This document shows positions 17,415-25,680 of a stretch of 41,048 bases of DNA, piece after piece. The notes below the pieces were generated by a model, which was not told where the DNA came from, searched no databases, and saw nothing but the letters and a program-made list of their open reading frames with translations. Position numbers and translations under genes: made by a program. Position 1 is the first letter of the stretch. Each line of letters starts with the position of its first letter. This stretch comes from Trichococcus patagoniensis (lineage in GTDB: Bacteria; Bacillota; Bacilli; Lactobacillales; Aerococcaceae): NCBI RefSeq assembly GCF_003051085.1, contig NZ_QAOM01000023.1:1-41048 (forward strand). The letters run 5' to 3'.

Positions 17415-18596
17415 TTGAATCATAGAAAGCGTATAGGGAAACTGATGTTGGCCGGCTTGGCAGCGAGTCTGACCCTTTCCATTACACAAGTTCAAGGTTC
17501 CACCTTAGATACCTTAACCCAAGAAGAAAAACAGACGGAAGCCCAAATTGCTTCCGTGGAAGTGACAATCGGTGAAACATTAGCGTCGATCAACCTGAAG
17601 AAAATGGGGATCGATGACCTGAAAGCACAGATTGTTGCTACTGAAGAGAGCCAAATCGAGACAAGAGCGACTATCGAAGCGCAAAAAGAAGTGATCGCTT
17701 CGCGGAAGGAACAACTGAAAACACGGCTCGTTGCCTTGCAGACTTCTGACGCAACGACGAACCAAATTTTGATGTTGATCGATTCCAAAAATTTTGCTGA
17801 TTTCATCAATAGGGCCTATGTAGTCGGTCAGTTGCAGGCTGCCGATAATGAACAAATCGAATCTGCCATTTCCGAAGAGGAGAAACTAACGGCATTGGAA
17901 GAGCAGTTGGCTGATGAAATCCAAACAGTCAAGGCTGCAGAAAGCCGCCTTAAATCCGAATCCACTGCCTTGGCGGAAGAATTGACTTCTTTGAAGAGCA
18001 TCCTATCCGACAACCAAACCGTGTTGTCGCAAGTGAAAACGGAGTATGCGGATGAAGCTGCCCGCTTGGCTGCCGAAGAGGCTCAAGCCAAAGCTGATGC
18101 AGAGGCGGTTGCAGTTGCAGCGAAAGCGGCAGAAGAACAGCAAGTTGCGGTTGCCGAATCGGCATCGTCAGCGTCCGTGCAAGAGAGTGCTGTCGCATCA
18201 TCCGTGCAAGCACCGGTTAGCCAAATCACAGACAGTTCCGTTGCCGCAGTTGAAACCGCGCCAGTCGTGACTGTTGCTACTCCGACTGTGACGGAAACAC
18301 CTGCTGCGCAAGGCAAAACATTGGTCGTATCGGCAACAGCCTATTCGCGCCACGAAGCCGGCCTATCCAATTTTACCGCTACAGGCATCGACTTGTCGGT
18401 CAATCCGATGGTCATTGCGGTCGATCCTTCCGTGATTCCGTTGGGAAGCTTAGTCAGCGTACCGGGCTACGGCATCGCGATTGCCGGGGATACCGGTGGA
18501 GCGATCATAGGAAACAAAATTGACTTGCATATGGAAGATCTGAACGCTGCACTTGCTTTCGGCAGACAGACTTTGACGATCACCATACTGCAATAG
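17415..18596 (+). CDS. Secreted coiled-coil protein with C-terminal 3D domain
   Basis: The 393-residue precursor has a signal peptide (positive NHRKRIGK, hydrophobic core, likely cleavage after VQG, about residue 28), a coiled-coil region (about 30-215), an Ala/Glu/Val-rich low-complexity linker (about 215-300), and a 3D domain (about 305-390) with the three conserved Asp: GIDLS, AVDPSVIPLG and GDTGG...IDLHM. The 3D domain is the double-psi barrel found in lytic transglycosylase-like wall enzymes such as YocH and Sps/Rpf-like proteins. I chose the TTG at 17415 (AGAGGC 8 nt upstream) because the in-frame ATG at 17373 overlaps the TATAAT at 17369-17374 and would add 14 unusual residues before the signal peptide. 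Likely role: peptidoglycan remodelling outside the membrane. Confidence 0.88.
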   Translation: MNHRKRIGKLMLAGLAASLTLSITQVQGSTLDTLTQEEKQTEAQIASVEVTIGETLASINLKKMGIDDLKAQIVATEESQIETRATIEAQKEVIASRKEQLKTRLVALQTSDATTNQILMLIDSKNFADFINRAYVVGQLQAADNEQIESAISEEEKLTALEEQLADEIQTVKAAESRLKSESTALAEELTSLKSILSDNQTVLSQVKTEYADEAARLAAEEAQAKADAEAVAVAAKAAEEQQVAVAESASSASVQESAVASSVQAPVSQITDSSVAAVETAPVVTVATPTVTETPAAQGKTLVVSATAYSRHEAGLSNFTATGIDLSVNPMVIAVDPSVIPLGSLVSVPGYGIAIAGDTGGAIIGNKIDLHMEDLNAALAFGRQTLTITILQ

Positions 18597-18606
18597 ATAG
18601 AAATTT

Positions 18607-18655
18607 GAATAGCGTGCGACGGGAACGTATCCGTCGCACGCTATTTCTGCTTTTT
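18607..18655 (+). terminator. Terminator of the 3D-domain gene
   Basis: AATAGCGTGCGACGG pairs exactly with CCGTCGCACGCTATT across an 8-nt loop, with TTTCTGCTTTTT after it. Confidence 0.88.
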
Positions 18656-18659
18656 CCGG

Positions 18660-18832
18660 CCCCGAACTCCGGAGAAGCGAGGCTTCGCCGGAGTTCGGGG
18701 GCTGCTATCTTTCGTTTCTCCGGCGAGCCGGTCTTCGCCGGAGTTCGAGCTCCGAGTTCTTCCGTTTCTCCGGGCAAGCAAAGGCTCTCCGGAGTTGACA
18801 GACTCTCGAACGCTGCGCTTCTCCGGCGAACC
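18660..18832. repeat. Palindromic repeat cluster C (CTCCGG family)
   Basis: Hairpins seen: CCCCGAACTCCG with CGGAGTTCGGGG (18660-18700), CTCCGGCGA with TTCGCCGGAG (18718-18743), CTCCGG with CCGGAG near 18766-18794, and a final half unit CTCCGGCGAA. Same family as clusters A and B, again right after a terminator. No gene is evident here. Confidence 0.75.
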
Positions 18833-18866
18833 AATTCTCCCGCTCCTGTTTTTGTCACATTCACGC

Positions 18867-18914
18867 AAAAAAGCCAAAAAACAGGCTGCTTCTTTTTTGA
18901 GAAGCAGCCTGTTT
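18867..18914 (-). terminator. Minus-strand terminator below the structured region
   Basis: AAACAGGCTGCTTC (18879-18892) pairs perfectly with GAAGCAGCCTGTTT (18901-18914); on the minus strand it is followed by a T-rich tract ending in TTTTTT. It would end transcripts coming from the structured region or from glnPQ. Confidence 0.85.
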
Positions 18915-18916
18915 GA

Positions 18917-19165
18917 GTTGTCCAGCTACACGGGTTAGCCCTTCGGAAAGAATAAAAGGAACCCCTTGGCTCTACGAGCCAAGGATACTATTCGACTAAC
19001 CTGCTGACGCAGGAAGTCTCTCAGCATATTGCGCTCTACGATGCTCAGTTGCATGGGGACTCTTAGGGATTCATCCCTTAGAGCCCCAGTACAAGGTGAC
19101 TGTAGGGAACGTTGCGGACCGATTTCCTAAATTTCTTTCAGGGCTGAACGAACCCGTTCCGCTTT
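18917..19165 (-). ncRNA. Structured minus-strand region, possibly a relic IS200/IS605 right end (omega-RNA-like)
   Basis: Directly after glnQ lies about 250 bases without a sound gene but with many paired segments: GGGG-CTCTAAGGG with CCCTAAGAG-CCCC, AGCAT with ATGCT, CCTGC with GCAGG, CCTTGGCT with AGCCAAGG, GGTTAG with CTAACC, and GTCC with GGAC enclosing most of it. A minus-strand terminator follows. The arrangement, and a CTCAA end reminiscent of the TCAA cleavage site of some IS605 elements, suggest a remnant of the tnpB 3' end and its guide RNA scaffold. No tnpB is left. The identity is inference from memory of such ends; a stand-alone small RNA or a long 3' region of glnPQ is the alternative. 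Confidence 0.4.
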
Positions 19166-19170
19166 TCTTA

Positions 19171-19905
19171 TTACAAAACTTTGTTCAGGAAATCTTGCGT
19201 ACGAGGGTGTTGCGGGTTGCCGAATACTTCAGCAGGCGTGCCTTCTTCGACGATGTATCCGCCATCCATGAAGATGACGCGGTGGCCGACTTCTCTTGCG
19301 AAGCCCATTTCATGCGTAACCACAACCATGGTCATCCCTTGTTTCGCCAATTCTTTCATGACTTCAAGAACGTCGCCGACCATTTCCGGGTCTAACGCGG
19401 ATGTCGGTTCATCGAAAAGCATGATTTCCGGATTCATTGCCAATGCGCGTGCGATTGCGACACGCTGTTTTTGGCCGCCGGAAAGGGAACTCGGAAATGC
19501 ATCAGCTTTTTCGGAAAGTCCGACTGTTTCCAATAGTTCCACAGCTTTCGCTTTTGCGGATTCTTTATTTTCCCTTTTCAGTTCAACCGGAGCCAAGGTG
19601 ATATTGTCCATTACCGAAAGGTGCGGGAAAAGGTTGAAGTGTTGGAAAACCATCCCGATTTCTTCGCGTACTTCATTGATGTCCGTTGTTTTTTCGGTGA
19701 TGTCTTTTCCGTCGATCAGCACGTGTCCGTCGGTGACTTCTTCCAGCTTATTGAGACAGCGGAGAAGGGTACTTTTTCCTGAACCGGATGGACCGATGAT
19801 GCAGACCACTTCGCCTTCAGCGACTTCGAGATCAATCCCTTTCAAAACCTCGTTGGTGCCGAAGCTTTTCTTCAGGTTCATGACATTTATTTTTGCGTTA
19901 GCCAT
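19171..19905 (-). CDS. glnQ: Amino-acid ABC transporter ATPase, GlnQ type
   Basis: The 244-residue protein has Walker [15 protein letters not shown]-loop [13 protein letters not shown], signature [15 protein letters not shown], Walker [15 protein letters not shown] and H-loop VVTHEMGFA, all typical of polar amino-acid importers. It powers the membrane/binding-protein fusion encoded just upstream, whose end overlaps its start by 8 bases. Full length for the family (about 240). Predicted substrate class: glutamine/glutamate or related polar amino acids. Confidence 0.94.
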   Translation of the reverse strand: MANAKINVMNLKKSFGTNEVLKGIDLEVAEGEVVCIIGPSGSGKSTLLRCLNKLEEVTDGHVLIDGKDITEKTTDINEVREEIGMVFQHFNLFPHLSVMDNITLAPVELKRENKESAKAKAVELLETVGLSEKADAFPSSLSGGQKQRVAIARALAMNPEIMLFDEPTSALDPEMVGDVLEVMKELAKQGMTMVVVTHEMGFAREVGHRVIFMDGGYIVEEGTPAEVFGNPQHPRTQDFLNKVL

Positions 19906-22051
19906 TCTTTAATCTCCCTTCAAGGTTTTTGGAAATCTTCGTAAGGATCGTGATGACGATGATGTACATCAAGCCGATGATCAACCACATATTACCGGAA
20001 GCGTAGGTTCTGGCGATGATGATCTTACCGGTCTGTGTCAACTCGACAAGTCCGATGATGGACAAAATCGAAGTGTCTTTCAAGGTAATGACGAATTGGT
20101 TGATGAATGATGGAATCATGATGCGGATTGCTTGCGGCAAAATGATTTTGTTCATCGTCGTTTGATAAGGTAATCCTAAGCTGCGTCCTGCTTCCATCTG
20201 TCCGACATCAACGGCTTTGATACCGCCGCGGAAGATTTCAGCCAGATAAGCTGCAGCGTTCAGACTCAGCGTGATGATACCGGCAACCGTCGAGCTCATC
20301 CGGATGCCCATCAATTGCGGAATCGAGAAGTATACGAAGAATGCCAAGACGATCAATGGCACACCGCGCATGATGTCAACATAGATGGTTGCGATCCAGT
20401 TCAATGCCTTGTTAGGGGATACGCTGAACAAGCCGATGAAGATACCCAATGCCAATGCGATCACGATGGATGCAAAAGTGATCAGGATCGTTCTTCCCAA
20501 ACCTTGCAATAATGTTTTCCAGTTTTCTTGGATCAGTCCGAAGAAAGAAGTATTGCTTGCTTCAATGTCGGATCCCAAGTAGTTATTCACGATTTGTTCA
20601 TACGTGCCGTTGGATTGCAAGTTAGCCAATCCCGTATTGATCATGTTCAACAGTTCCGGATTCGTATCTTTTGCGACTGCGATTCCGTAAGAACCACCGG
20701 CTTCTTTATCGGTAGCCAGCTTCAAAGCGATGCCTTGGCCTTCGATAGCGTAAGCCATTACCGGATAATCTTCAAATGCTGCAACGGAATTGCCGGCGAT
20801 GACATCTTGATACATATTGGCTGAATCATCGAAAGTCGATAAAGTGAAACCAAATTCATCCTTGATGGATTCGGCAAATGTTGCGCCTTCCGTACCGGTT
20901 TTCACTGCGACGGTTTTGCCTTCCAGGTCTTCATAGCTGTCGATATCGCTATCGGCAGCCACAGCCATGACAACGCCGCTTTCGAAATACGGTTCGGAAA
21001 AATCAAAAGTCTGTTTGCGTTCGTCGGTGATGCTCATGCCGGCGATGACGGCATCCACTTGTTTAGCCTCCAACGCTTGAAGGGCTGCGTTGAATCCCAG
21101 TGGACGGATTTCGATTCCGAAACCTTGATCTTTAGCGATCTCGCGGATCAGATCCATGTCGATACCCACATAGTTGCCGTTAGCGTCCTGGAATTCGAAT
21201 GGGGCGAAAGTTGTGTCGGTTGCGATGATAAAAGTTTTTCCGTTCTGTGCCGGGACATCTAGGCTCGTATCCGCGGAAGCACCGAGGTATTTCTCTTGGA
21301 TGGCTTGGTATTTGCCATTCTCTTTCAGATTAGCCAAACCGGCATTGAACATTGCCAACAATTCCGGATTAGTATCTTTGGCTACAGCGAAACCGTATGA
21401 ACCGCCGGCTTCTTTGTCGGTAGCCAGTTTCAGTGCCAGACCTTGGTCCTCGATGGCGTAGGCCATTACTGGGTAATCTTCAAATGCCGCCACAGAATTG
21501 CCTGATAGGACATCCTGATACATATTGGCGGAATCTTCAAAAACAGTTGTAGTGAAGCCATATTCAGCCTTGATGGATTCGGCAAAAGTTGCCCCTTCCG
21601 TTCCGGTTTTAACGGCTACGTTCTGGCCTTCCAAATCTTCGTAGCTTGAGATGTCGCTGTCATCGGCAACTGCCATGACCACGCCACTTTCAAAATACGG
21701 TTCCGAAAAGTCAAAGGTCTGTTTCCGTTCGTCCGTGATGCTCATGCCGGCGATGACGCCGTCAACTTGTTTTGCTTCCAAGGCTTGGAGCGCAGCGTTG
21801 AATCCCAAAGGACGAATCTCCACTTCAAATCCTTGATCTTCTGCAATCGCTCGAATAAGGTCCATATCGATGCCGACAAATTCTCCGTTGACATCCTGGA
21901 ATTCAAATGGTGCAAAAGTGGTGTCTGTCGCGATGACAAACATTTGTGTTTCTGTTGCCTCAACTACTTCGTGCTGGGCTGACCCAAAAATAAAAAAGCC
22001 CAAAGCCATGAAGAGCATCGGCAACTTTAGTCGCAGTTTCTTGCTTAACAT
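19898..22051 (-). CDS. glnP: GlnP-type fusion: two substrate-binding domains plus permease
   Basis: The 717-residue protein has an N-terminal signal/anchor segment (about 8-26), two family-3 binding domains (38-257 and 274-493) and a HisM/GlnP-type permease domain (about 512-715) with the EAA-like loop around [21 protein letters not shown] split by conserved Gly. The two binding domains are unusually alike: by hand alignment 185 of 220 residues are identical. In L. lactis GlnP the two domains differ much more and bind asparagine/glutamine and glutamine. Hence this looks like a recent in-frame duplication or conversion. Strong AAGGAGG ribosome binding site; own promoter at 22144-22172. Works as a dimer with GlnQ. 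Confidence 0.95.
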   Translation of the reverse strand: MLSKKLRLKLPMLFMALGFFIFGSAQHEVVEATETQMFVIATDTTFAPFEFQDVNGEFVGIDMDLIRAIAEDQGFEVEIRPLGFNAALQALEAKQVDGVIAGMSITDERKQTFDFSEPYFESGVVMAVADDSDISSYEDLEGQNVAVKTGTEGATFAESIKAEYGFTTTVFEDSANMYQDVLSGNSVAAFEDYPVMAYAIEDQGLALKLATDKEAGGSYGFAVAKDTNPELLAMFNAGLANLKENGKYQAIQEKYLGASADTSLDVPAQNGKTFIIATDTTFAPFEFQDANGNYVGIDMDLIREIAKDQGFGIEIRPLGFNAALQALEAKQVDAVIAGMSITDERKQTFDFSEPYFESGVVMAVAADSDIDSYEDLEGKTVAVKTGTEGATFAESIKDEFGFTLSTFDDSANMYQDVIAGNSVAAFEDYPVMAYAIEGQGIALKLATDKEAGGSYGIAVAKDTNPELLNMINTGLANLQSNGTYEQIVNNYLGSDIEASNTSFFGLIQENWKTLLQGLGRTILITFASIVIALALGIFIGLFSVSPNKALNWIATIYVDIMRGVPLIVLAFFVYFSIPQLMGIRMSSTVAGIITLSLNAAAYLAEIFRGGIKAVDVGQMEAGRSLGLPYQTTMNKIILPQAIRIMIPSFINQFVITLKDTSILSIIGLVELTQTGKIIIARTYASGNMWLIIGLMYIIVITILTKISKNLEGRLKNG

Positions 22052-22143
22052 ATTTTTTCCTCCTTATAATCAGCATTCCTTCTGAATAACCATGAGATTA
22101 CGATGAAGCCTCTGCTTGAATATTCATATAATACCACATTGAG

Positions 22144-22172
22144 ATTATATTTTAAATTCACAGAAACCACAA
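22144..22172 (-). promoter_or_regulatory. Promoter of glnPQ
   Basis: Minus strand TTGTGG, a 17-base spacer and a perfect TATAAT, about 93 bases before the glnP start. A second TATTAT lies slightly downstream. Confidence 0.7.
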
Positions 22173-22288
22173 TCGTATAACGACAAAATGATGTTAGAAA
22201 AACTAACACGAAAACCGAGCGCTATAAAAACGCTAACAAACAAGTGTCAACCAATCCGGGATATTTGGGGGCGTTCGGAAATGCAAAG

Positions 22289-22339
22289 CAAAAAGCCCTG
22301 ATATGATGGCATAAAAGCTGTCATGTCAGGGCTTTTTTT
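22289..22339 (-). terminator. Terminator after yvrJ (usable on both strands)
   Basis: AAAAGCCCTGATATGA pairs with TCATGTCAGGGCTTTT with one wobble; T-runs flank both sides. It separates the yvrJ transcript from the glnPQ promoter region. Confidence 0.85.
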
Positions 22340-22363
22340 AGGTCTGGTGAGGCAAGTGTGTGA

Positions 22364-22516
22364 TCATTTAAAGGCCCGGCTCAGGTCTTCGATCGCGCCA
22401 ACCAGTGCATCCAGCTTTTTTTCCATCCGGTGCAGCAGGTACATCGCGATCACGATCGGAAAGCCGGTATTGCTGATCAATTCCATATACGCCAGCACAT
22501 CCACGTTCGCATCCAT
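22364..22516 (-). CDS. yvrJ: YvrJ family small protein
   Basis: A 50-residue protein (begins MDANVDVLAYMELISNTG, ends IEDLSRAFK). It has one hydrophobic segment (GFPIVIAMYLL, about 18-28) followed by a short charged amphipathic helix (HRMEKKLDALVGAIEDL), the shape and the motif of YvrJ-family proteins. Their function is unknown; similar small proteins occur near holin-like and competence-like genes. The AAGGAGGG ribosome binding site is 7 nt before this ATG; a nearby ATG four bases upstream is in another frame. It lies 78 bases below the Cof-type gene on the same strand and has its own terminator. Confidence 0.82.
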   Translation of the reverse strand: MDANVDVLAYMELISNTGFPIVIAMYLLHRMEKKLDALVGAIEDLSRAFK

Positions 22517-22523
22517 TCATTTT

Positions 22524-22563
22524 CCCTCCTTTCCTACATCTATAAAGACGCAGGAAAGAAGGG
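22524..22563 (-). promoter_or_regulatory. Hairpin that sequesters the yvrJ ribosome binding site
   Basis: On the minus strand CCCTTCTTTCCT (22563-22552) can pair over 12 positions (one G-U) with AGGAAAGGAGGG (22535-22524), which contains the whole yvrJ ribosome binding site. The loop is 16 nt. It lacks a T-run, so it does not look like a terminator. Confidence 0.55.
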
Positions 22564-22594
22564 ATGTGTAACTGTCAGCGTTTCTGTGTCGGAA

Positions 22595-23464
22595 TCACAA
22601 ATTTTCGTTGATGCAGCGCATGATGGCTTCGGCTACGCCGTTTTCTGAGTTTTTGGAAGTGAGGTACTTCGCGAATTCCTTGACCCCATCCTCGGCATTG
22701 GCAACTGCAAAGCTGGCGCCTGCTACTTTCAGCATGGAGACGTCATTGAAGTTATCCCCAATGGCCATGACATTCTCCAAAGGAATCCCTCTTTTTTTGG
22801 CGAACTTTGCCAAAGCGATCCCTTTTTGCGCTTCAACATGGTTGATCTCGATATTATTTTTGAAGGAGGAGGTCACGACCACACGGCTGTCTGCGGCCAG
22901 TTTGGCGCGGATCGGCTCCAGTTCGCTTTGGCCGACATCGCTGAAGACGAGAATCTTGAGGACTTGCTGTGCGTTGTCTTCCAGAACTTCTTTGAAATTT
23001 TCAACGTAGTTTACATGCATCACTTCCAAACGGGCGACCGCCAGAACAAGCGCCATTTTGAAGGTCGTGTCAGGGTTTGTCTCATGCAGCAAGGAAGTCA
23101 TTGACTCGATCCGGCGCACTTTGTCATCCGAGAAGATGCCCTTGGATGTCATGATTTCGCAATAGAGTCCGTATTTTTTCACATCCTCCAAGATATGGCG
23201 GGTGGTTGTTTTGTCGATGCCCAAGTTTTCGACCAGTTGTCCGTCTTCATCGAAGACTTGTCCGCCGTTCAGTGTGATCATAGGGCAATCGATGCCGACT
23301 TCCTGCAAGGCCGGAACAGCTTCGGTATACCCTCTGCCGGTAGCGACCATAAATTTAATGCCTAATCTATTTGCTTCATTGATGGCGCTCACGTTCGATG
23401 CGGAGACTTCCATCTTATCGTTCAATAAAGTGCCGTCCATATCCGAGACGATCAGTTCAATCAT
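22595..23464 (-). CDS. Cof-type HAD-family hydrolase
   Basis: The 289-residue protein has HAD motif I SDMDGTLL (nucleophile Asp near residue 8), motif II TGR, a C2B-type cap (about 85-185) and motif III/IV GDNFNDVSMLKVAG. Cof-type HADs dephosphorylate sugar phosphates, flavin nucleotides or similar small molecules; the substrate cannot be told. I chose the ATG at 23464 because AGGAGG lies 8 nt upstream and the protein then begins MIELIVSDMDG as in relatives; a longer frame from 23518 adds 18 residues without support. Confidence 0.9.
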   Translation of the reverse strand: MIELIVSDMDGTLLNDKMEVSASNVSAINEANRLGIKFMVATGRGYTEAVPALQEVGIDCPMITLNGGQVFDEDGQLVENLGIDKTTTRHILEDVKKYGLYCEIMTSKGIFSDDKVRRIESMTSLLHETNPDTTFKMALVLAVARLEVMHVNYVENFKEVLEDNAQQVLKILVFSDVGQSELEPIRAKLAADSRVVVTSSFKNNIEINHVEAQKGIALAKFAKKRGIPLENVMAIGDNFNDVSMLKVAGASFAVANAEDGVKEFAKYLTSKNSENGVAEAIMRCINENL

Positions 23465-23652
23465 ACATTCATCCTCCTGTTCGGTAATTGCAGTATATTC
23501 ACACTTATATTCTACCACGCTTTTTCAGTTTGACCTGAAATTTGTTCAGGCCCGGCTAAAATAACCGCACGGAAGCCGGATGGACTGAAAAAGATCTGCT
23601 TATTATGGTAAGATTATCGATGCGAGTAATGAAAATATTGAGGGACAGTGAT

Positions 23653-24339
23653 GTGAAAAAAATGGCTAAAGCAATTATCCACAACGAGTGGCAAGAAAAG
23701 CTGGAACAGGAGTTTGAAGCGCCGTATTATCAACAGCTGCGTGCATTCCTGAAGGAAGAGTATCTGAACGAGACGGTTTATCCCGGAATGCAGCATATCT
23801 GGGAAGCCTTCGAATTGACGCCTTACAAAAAGGTGAAAGTGGTCATACTGGGGCAGGACCCTTATCACGGACCCAACCAAGCGCACGGCTTGAGCTTTTC
23901 CGTGCAGAAAGGCGTCAAGCTGCCGCCTTCCTTGGTCAACATTTACAAGGAACTGCAGGATGACCTCGGCATTCCGATTGCAAAACATGGCGACTTGACA
24001 TCTTGGGCGAAGCAAGGCGTTTTCCTGCTGAACACGGTCCTGACGGTCCGAAGCGGGGAAGCCAATTCCCATCGCGGAAAAGGCTGGGAAATGTTGACCG
24101 ACGCCGTCATCCGAGCGCTGAATGAGCGGGAAGAACCGGTTGTCTTCATCCTCTGGGGAAATGCATCGATAGCCAAAAAAGTGTTCATCGACGCAACGAA
24201 ACATGTTGTGCTCACTTCGCCGCATCCAAGCCCGTTATCTTCCTATAGAGGGTTCTTCGGGTCGAAGCCTTTTTCCAAAACGAATGAAGCACTCAAATCG
24301 TTCGGTATGGAGCCGATCGACTGGCAATTGCCGGAATAA
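23653..24339 (+). CDS. ung: Uracil-DNA glycosylase, family 1
   Basis: The 228-residue protein has the water-activating motif GQDPYHG followed by [11 protein letters not shown], and the DNA-intercalation motif [13 protein letters not shown]. It removes uracil from DNA in base-excision repair. The start is uncertain: GTG at 23653 has GAGGG 8 nt upstream and gives the family's usual length; ATG at 23662 would also give a functional start. Longer frames from 23605 add residues absent from relatives. The hydrolase gene follows after 21 bases. Confidence 0.95.
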   Translation: MKKMAKAIIHNEWQEKLEQEFEAPYYQQLRAFLKEEYLNETVYPGMQHIWEAFELTPYKKVKVVILGQDPYHGPNQAHGLSFSVQKGVKLPPSLVNIYKELQDDLGIPIAKHGDLTSWAKQGVFLLNTVLTVRSGEANSHRGKGWEMLTDAVIRALNEREEPVVFILWGNASIAKKVFIDATKHVVLTSPHPSPLSSYRGFFGSKPFSKTNEALKSFGMEPIDWQLPE

Positions 24340-24360
24340 TAGAAGAAAGGGGCGCTGCCT

Positions 24361-25071
24361 GTGAGAGGGAAATCATTGAAGACCAGAAAAGGAAAACTCT
24401 ACTATCAGGTAGGCGGTAACGGGGATGCGTTGCTTCTGTTGCACGGAAACGGAGAGAGTTCGGACATCTTCGCTCAGCAGTTTCACTATTTCACGAAACA
24501 CTTCAGGGTCTTGGCGCTCGATACGCGAGGCCATGGCAGATCGGATCTGGGAGTGGAGCGATTGACATTCAAACAGATTACGGAGGACATCCTTGCATTG
24601 CTCGAAAAGGAACGGATTCAACGGGTCCACGTGCTGGGATTCAGTGATGGAGGCAATCTGGGCCTGTATTTTGCGGCCCATCACCCGGATCGGATTGTTT
24701 CATTGATCGCGATGGGGGCGAATTATGAAGCGGACGGCCTGACCGACGCCTGCAATGAGGAGACGCTGGAACGATACGAGGAGCTGCTTGCTTTGCCGGA
24801 TACCGATCCGGAAAAAATCCATCGCCTCTGCATCCACAATCTGATGCTGGAGGAATTGGACCTTTCGGCTGAAGCCTTGCGCAGCATCCAAGCGCCAACC
24901 TTGCTGCTGGCGGGGGAATTCGATCTGATCCGCGACGACCAAACGGAGGCGATGCATCGCCTGATTCCCGGATCGCAAAAATATATCGTACCCGGGGGAA
25001 GCCATGGCTTTTTCGTGGATGATCCGAAAGTGCTGGAACGTCTTGCAAAAAAATTCTATACATCCTTGTGA
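24361..25071 (+). CDS. Alpha/beta hydrolase
   Basis: The 236-residue protein is an alpha/beta hydrolase fold enzyme: oxyanion-hole HGNGES (about 29-34), LDTRGHGRSD, nucleophile elbow GFSDGG (Ser near residue 95), catalytic Asp region GEFDLI and His in GGSHGF. No signal peptide, so it is cytoplasmic. Substrate unknown: relatives include esterases and lyases of ester or C-C bonds. Start GTG with AAAGGGG upstream; just 21 bases after ung, so probably co-transcribed. Confidence 0.88.
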   Translation: MRGKSLKTRKGKLYYQVGGNGDALLLLHGNGESSDIFAQQFHYFTKHFRVLALDTRGHGRSDLGVERLTFKQITEDILALLEKERIQRVHVLGFSDGGNLGLYFAAHHPDRIVSLIAMGANYEADGLTDACNEETLERYEELLALPDTDPEKIHRLCIHNLMLEELDLSAEALRSIQAPTLLLAGEFDLIRDDQTEAMHRLIPGSQKYIVPGGSHGFFVDDPKVLERLAKKFYTSL

Positions 25072-25196
25072 TTTCCGGAGCGTATCAGGCGGTGCTTCCG
25101 GGAAATTATGTTAGAATGAAAATCTGAAATGTCGCCGGGGGCAGTCATTCGCTGCCGCGCAATTTTTGGACGGATAAAGTGAAAATGCGAACAAAG

Positions 25197-25212
25197 ACAC
25201 AATATGTTGCGT
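25197..25212. promoter_or_regulatory. NrdR box 1
   Basis: ACACAATATGTTGCGT matches the NrdR box pattern (ACACWATATNTTGTGT-like). It lies 31 bp, three helical turns, before box 2, the spacing known for NrdR operator pairs. Confidence 0.75.
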
Positions 25213-25227
25213 GATTTATAAAAACGC

Positions 25228-25243
25228 ACACTACATATTGTGT
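25228..25243. promoter_or_regulatory. NrdR box 2
   Basis: ACACTACATATTGTGT is a near-perfect palindromic NrdR box, 72 bases before nrdI. The two boxes together imply repression of nrdIEF by NrdR when dATP is high. They can also be drawn as a hairpin, since both are inverted repeats of each other. Confidence 0.8.
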
Positions 25244-25314
25244 CTTTCTTGTTGTAATTATATCCTCGCAACCGTATAATGGGTGAATAACAGTTGTGAA
25301 AAGGGTGAGGTAAA

Positions 25315-25680
25315 ATGAAGGTAGTGTTTATGTCGTTGACCGGCCAAACGAGGAAGTTCGTAAACAAACTGAACCTTGAGACTATCGAATTGACGGCCGA
25401 TAACGCCTTCCAACCGATTGAGGAGCCGTTCATCATCGTGGCCCCGACCTACGATAAAGAGGTAACGGATATTCTGGTCGATTTCATCGAGACCGATCGG
25501 AACCGTTCTTATTTCAAAGGTGTGGCAGGTGGTGGGAACCTGAATTTCGGTAAGCTTTTCGGGTTTACTGCAAAAGACTTGGCACACGATTATGGCGTCC
25601 CGCTGCTGCACTTGTTTGAGTTTCAAGGAAACGAGAAAGACATTCAGATTTTGAAAGAGAAGGTGACGGAACTTGGATAG
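25315..25680 (+). CDS. nrdI: NrdI flavodoxin-like protein
   Basis: The 121-residue protein has the NrdI start (KVVFMSLTGQTRKFVNKL) with the FMN phosphate loop, and the GGGNLNFGKLF block. It is a flavoprotein that activates the manganese cofactor of NrdF by supplying an oxidant. The start follows GGGTGAGG. Its end overlaps nrdE by 8 bases, as usual for translational coupling. No nrdH (glutaredoxin-like donor) gene lies in this cluster. Confidence 0.95.
   Translation: MKVVFMSLTGQTRKFVNKLNLETIELTADNAFQPIEEPFIIVAPTYDKEVTDILVDFIETDRNRSYFKGVAGGGNLNFGKLFGFTAKDLAHDYGVPLLHLFEFQGNEKDIQILKEKVTELG

Noticed and set aside
25197-25243. The inverted arrangement of the two boxes as an intrinsic terminator of the hydrolase gene
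   Set aside because: The two 16-mers match NrdR boxes with exact 31-bp spacing in front of nrdI. They may still pair in RNA, but the operator explanation is stronger.
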